NCBI GenBank assembly: GCA_016711505.1
Contig: JADJSV010000001.1
Coordinates: 434,001 to 498,000, forward strand
Direction: 5' to 3'
Length of the DNA stretch: 64,000 nucleotides
Source of the DNA: Bacteroidota bacterium
GTDB lineage: Bacteria > Bacteroidota > Bacteroidia > AKYH767-A > 2013-40CM-41-45
Below, one piece after another: positions 61,887-64,000 of this stretch. The position numbers and the translations under genes were made by a program. Numbering within the stretch: the first letter of the stretch is position 1; each line of letters begins with the position of its first letter. Below the pieces are notes generated by a model, which did not search any database, was not told the origin of the DNA, and worked only from the letters and a program-made list of their open reading frames with translations.

Positions 61887-64000
61887 ATGTCGTTGTCGAA
61901 CCCATTAAAAGTGTTGATTCTGGAGGAGAATCAATCTGAGATCAAACTTTTTGAGAGTATCTTAAAAGATTCAAATATTGATTTTGAATCCAAGTCTGCC
62001 AAAACAGAAAGCGATTTTATTAAGTATATAAATCGCTTTAAGCCTGATATTATCTTAGCCGGCACCAATCTGACAAAGTACAGTGTTCATGAAGCATTGG
62101 CTTTCCTGAAAGAGCAAGGTCATCTTATTCCTTTTATCCTGATCACCGGAACTATTCCGGAAGAACTTGCAAAAGACTATTTGAAATATGGTGTAGATGA
62201 ATATCTGACCAAATATAATCTTCTCTCCTTGCCTGCTGTTATCACTAAAAGCATTGGTATAAAAAATACAATTAAGGAAAAAAAGGAAAGTGAGGAATTA
62301 AACAAGGAAAATGAAGCAAAACTTCAAACCTTTTTTAACAATAATCCGGAATCGATTTTCGAAATTGGATTCAACCATGAATTTATAAATATAAATAATG
62401 CAGCTCAGGAATTACTTGAAATTTCTGATTCCAGATTGACCTCAAAAAAATTAAAGATCCTTGACTTTATTGATCCTTCCAAACTAAAAGAATTTAAAGA
62501 AGTTCACGCAAATGCATGCAGAGGACATAAAAGAAATATTTCATTACAGATAAAACGAGCTAAAAACAATGACCTCTGGTTAGATTGCAAACTTCTGCCA
62601 TTATTCGATTCAAATCAGACAGTAAGCTCAATATTGATAATCGGAATAAATGTAACTGAAAAAGAAAAAGTAAAAACTGAACTTTCAAAAACTAAAGGTA
62701 ATTATGAGAGCCTGGTAGCTTCAATCGATGAAGCACTTTGGTCAGTTGACAGAAATTACAGAATCGTAGAATTCAATGAAGTTGCCTCGAAGATGTTTAA
62801 TAAACTGAGAGGAATAAATGTAAGGGTCAACATGCCTTTGAAAGAATTTGCTACTATTCCTGAGAGATATGAAATGTGGATTGAACGGTACAATAGATCT
62901 TTAGGTGGTGAAAAATTCACTGTTGAAGACATATTCGATACCGAAAACGGAAAATTTCACGCACAAATTACTCTGTATCCGATTTTTGCAAATGATGAGA
63001 TCGTAGGGGTTTCTATTTTAGGCAGAGATGTTACTGCATTTAAAAAAGCCGAAGAGGAATTGAAACAAAGTGAACAGATCTTCCGGACTTTGTCTGAAAA
63101 TGCACCGGTGGGTATCTTTAAACTTGATAAAGCCGGGAATTGCATTTATGCAAATGATTTTATTCCAAAATTACTACGCACTTCACCCGGGAAAATTAAA
63201 GACCGGGATTGGATTGACTTTATCTATAAAGAGGATCTGAATAATTTTATTGCAAAGTTTGAGAATTTCCTTATTCTGGAAAACAGTATAGAAACAAAAA
63301 TTCGTTTTTCAGATAAAGACGGCCGTATTATCTGGACTAAAATATGTGTTTCTTTTATAGAAAACGAATCAGAAAAGATCGCCATTGGTACGATCACTAA
63401 TATTTCTAAACTCAAAAAAGCATACGATGAATTGTTAGAAAAACAAACGATCATTGATGCAGTCGAGAACAATTCAAAGATCGGTTTTTGGATTCGCGAC
63501 TTTCGAAATGATCGTGAAGCACTTTGGTCTGATGCTATTTATAAGATATTTGATCAGGAAAAATCAAAAGGCCCGATGTCCAGAACAGAAATCAATAACA
63601 TCATTCATCCTGATGACAGAGATAATTTCAAAAGATCGATTGAAAGTGTTCAGAATGGTCATTACATGAATATTGAATACCGGATACAATTGAGATCCGG
63701 TATAACAAAGGCCGTCTTAGTTTCTGCATATCCTATTTACGACTCTCAGCATAAAGTAATCAAGATGAGTGGAACTATTTTGGATCTGACAGATATTTAC
63801 ACAAGAGAACGTGAATTAAAAAGCCAGAAAAGATTAATGTCGAATGCTTTTGAAATTGCAAATATCGGTCTATGGGAACACAATGTAAAAGATAGAACGA
63901 CCAGTTGGTCAAAAGAAACAAAACGGATGTTCGGCCTGAAGGAGATCTACCCTCCTCTTTCTCTTGAAGTTCAGGCTGCGATTATGCATCCCGACGATAG
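61887..64000 (+). CDS. multi-PAS sensor protein with degenerate receiver domain, partial (cut by right edge)
   Basis: The first 125 residues have a receiver-like pattern (VLILEENQSEIKLFES, PDIILAGTNL, FILITGTIPEELA, DEYLTKYN) in which the phosphoacceptor Asp position is Gly (ILAG where LLD is usual), while the conserved Lys is present. Five PAS domains follow, at about 145-260, 270-390, 395-520, 525-645 and from 655, with typical phrases such as VDRNYRIVEFNEVA, LDKAGNCIYANDF, HPDDRDNFKRS and PIYDSQHKVIKMSGTILD. The frame is open at the right edge after 704 codons, so a kinase or other output domain, if present, lies beyond the window. Confidence 0.85.
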   Translation, partial: MSLSNPLKVLILEENQSEIKLFESILKDSNIDFESKSAKTESDFIKYINRFKPDIILAGTNLTKYSVHEALAFLKEQGHLIPFILITGTIPEELAKDYLKYGVDEYLTKYNLLSLPAVITKSIGIKNTIKEKKESEELNKENEAKLQTFFNNNPESIFEIGFNHEFININNAAQELLEISDSRLTSKKLKILDFIDPSKLKEFKEVHANACRGHKRNISLQIKRAKNNDLWLDCKLLPLFDSNQTVSSILIIGINVTEKEKVKTELSKTKGNYESLVASIDEALWSVDRNYRIVEFNEVASKMFNKLRGINVRVNMPLKEFATIPERYEMWIERYNRSLGGEKFTVEDIFDTENGKFHAQITLYPIFANDEIVGVSILGRDVTAFKKAEEELKQSEQIFRTLSENAPVGIFKLDKAGNCIYANDFIPKLLRTSPGKIKDRDWIDFIYKEDLNNFIAKFENFLILENSIETKIRFSDKDGRIIWTKICVSFIENESEKIAIGTITNISKLKKAYDELLEKQTIIDAVENNSKIGFWIRDFRNDREALWSDAIYKIFDQEKSKGPMSRTEINNIIHPDDRDNFKRSIESVQNGHYMNIEYRIQLRSGITKAVLVSAYPIYDSQHKVIKMSGTILDLTDIYTRERELKSQKRLMSNAFEIANIGLWEHNVKDRTTSWSKETKRMFGLKEIYPPLSLEVQAAIMHPDD

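Overview
The window looks like a chromosomal segment from an uncultured, AT-rich member of the Bacteroidota. The evidence is several secreted proteins with type IX secretion (T9SS) C-terminal domains, one of them the gliding-associated type B form; Bacteroidota-restricted families such as DUF4294, DUF4920, DUF6913 and DUF5916; promoters of the Bacteroidota type (TTG, about 19 bp, TAnnTTTG); and few Shine-Dalgarno sequences. No tRNA, rRNA, CRISPR array, prophage or intact transposon was seen.

Layout. 1-10.9 kb: MsrA lipoprotein, TerB-like protein, MutL, two rhomboid proteases with an EEP-family hydrolase, MtaB (frameshifted), Lgt, an inositol-monophosphatase-like enzyme and a small membrane protein. 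10.9-20.6 kb, minus strand: DUF1003 protein, polytopic membrane protein, GNAT, GreA/B-like protein, and a cluster of exported proteins (DUF6265 lipoprotein, SGNH-like and PKD proteins with T9SS tails, a secreted repeat protein), with a broken metallo-beta-lactamase-fold gene. 20.6-21.4 kb: a 184-bp tandem repeat and a 44-bp palindrome. 21.4-30.8 kb: DUF4294, AccC, agmatinase-like enzyme, SucC, DinB-like protein, an outer-membrane CBM9/DUF5916 protein and MgtE. 31 kb: about 0.85 kb of near-pure G, almost certainly artefactual. 31.9-43.4 kb: DUF1573 protein with an Mpl-like Mur ligase, an MBL hydrolase facing ComEC, the surE-two small membrane proteins-lpxB operon, Hsp20, a coiled-coil protein (frameshifted), HMG-CoA lyase (in-frame stop) and DUF4920. 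43.7-51.8 kb: TPR protein, RibH, a T9SS protein, a lipoprotein, DapA-DUF6913-LigA (internal deletion), PrmC (frameshifted) and a small acidic protein. 52.2-52.7 kb: a decayed REP-associated tyrosine transposase between inverted REP-like arms. 52.9-64 kb: PepD, RibD, M42-like peptidase, thioesterase, a split 5'-nucleotidase pair, DnaA, an acyltransferase-like protein and a multi-PAS sensor with a degenerate receiver that runs off the right edge.

Two window-wide patterns stand out. First, at least ten intergenic gaps carry short degenerate repeats with a 7-bp period. The sequence differs at each locus, but the architecture is often the same: heptamers, a short loop, then the reverse-complement heptamers, giving long hairpins, most of them at gene ends. 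Second, six or seven conserved genes are interrupted by a single-base indel, one by a stop codon and one by a deletion. Several indels lie in A or T runs, which fits sequencing or assembly error better than decay of essential genes such as ligA and prmC; the reads would have to be checked.

Functionally the window is mostly housekeeping (replication initiation, DNA repair, lipid A, peptidoglycan precursors, riboflavin, fatty acid synthesis and TCA enzymes) mixed with envelope and secretion genes. The least explained material is in the intergenic repeats rather than in the genes.
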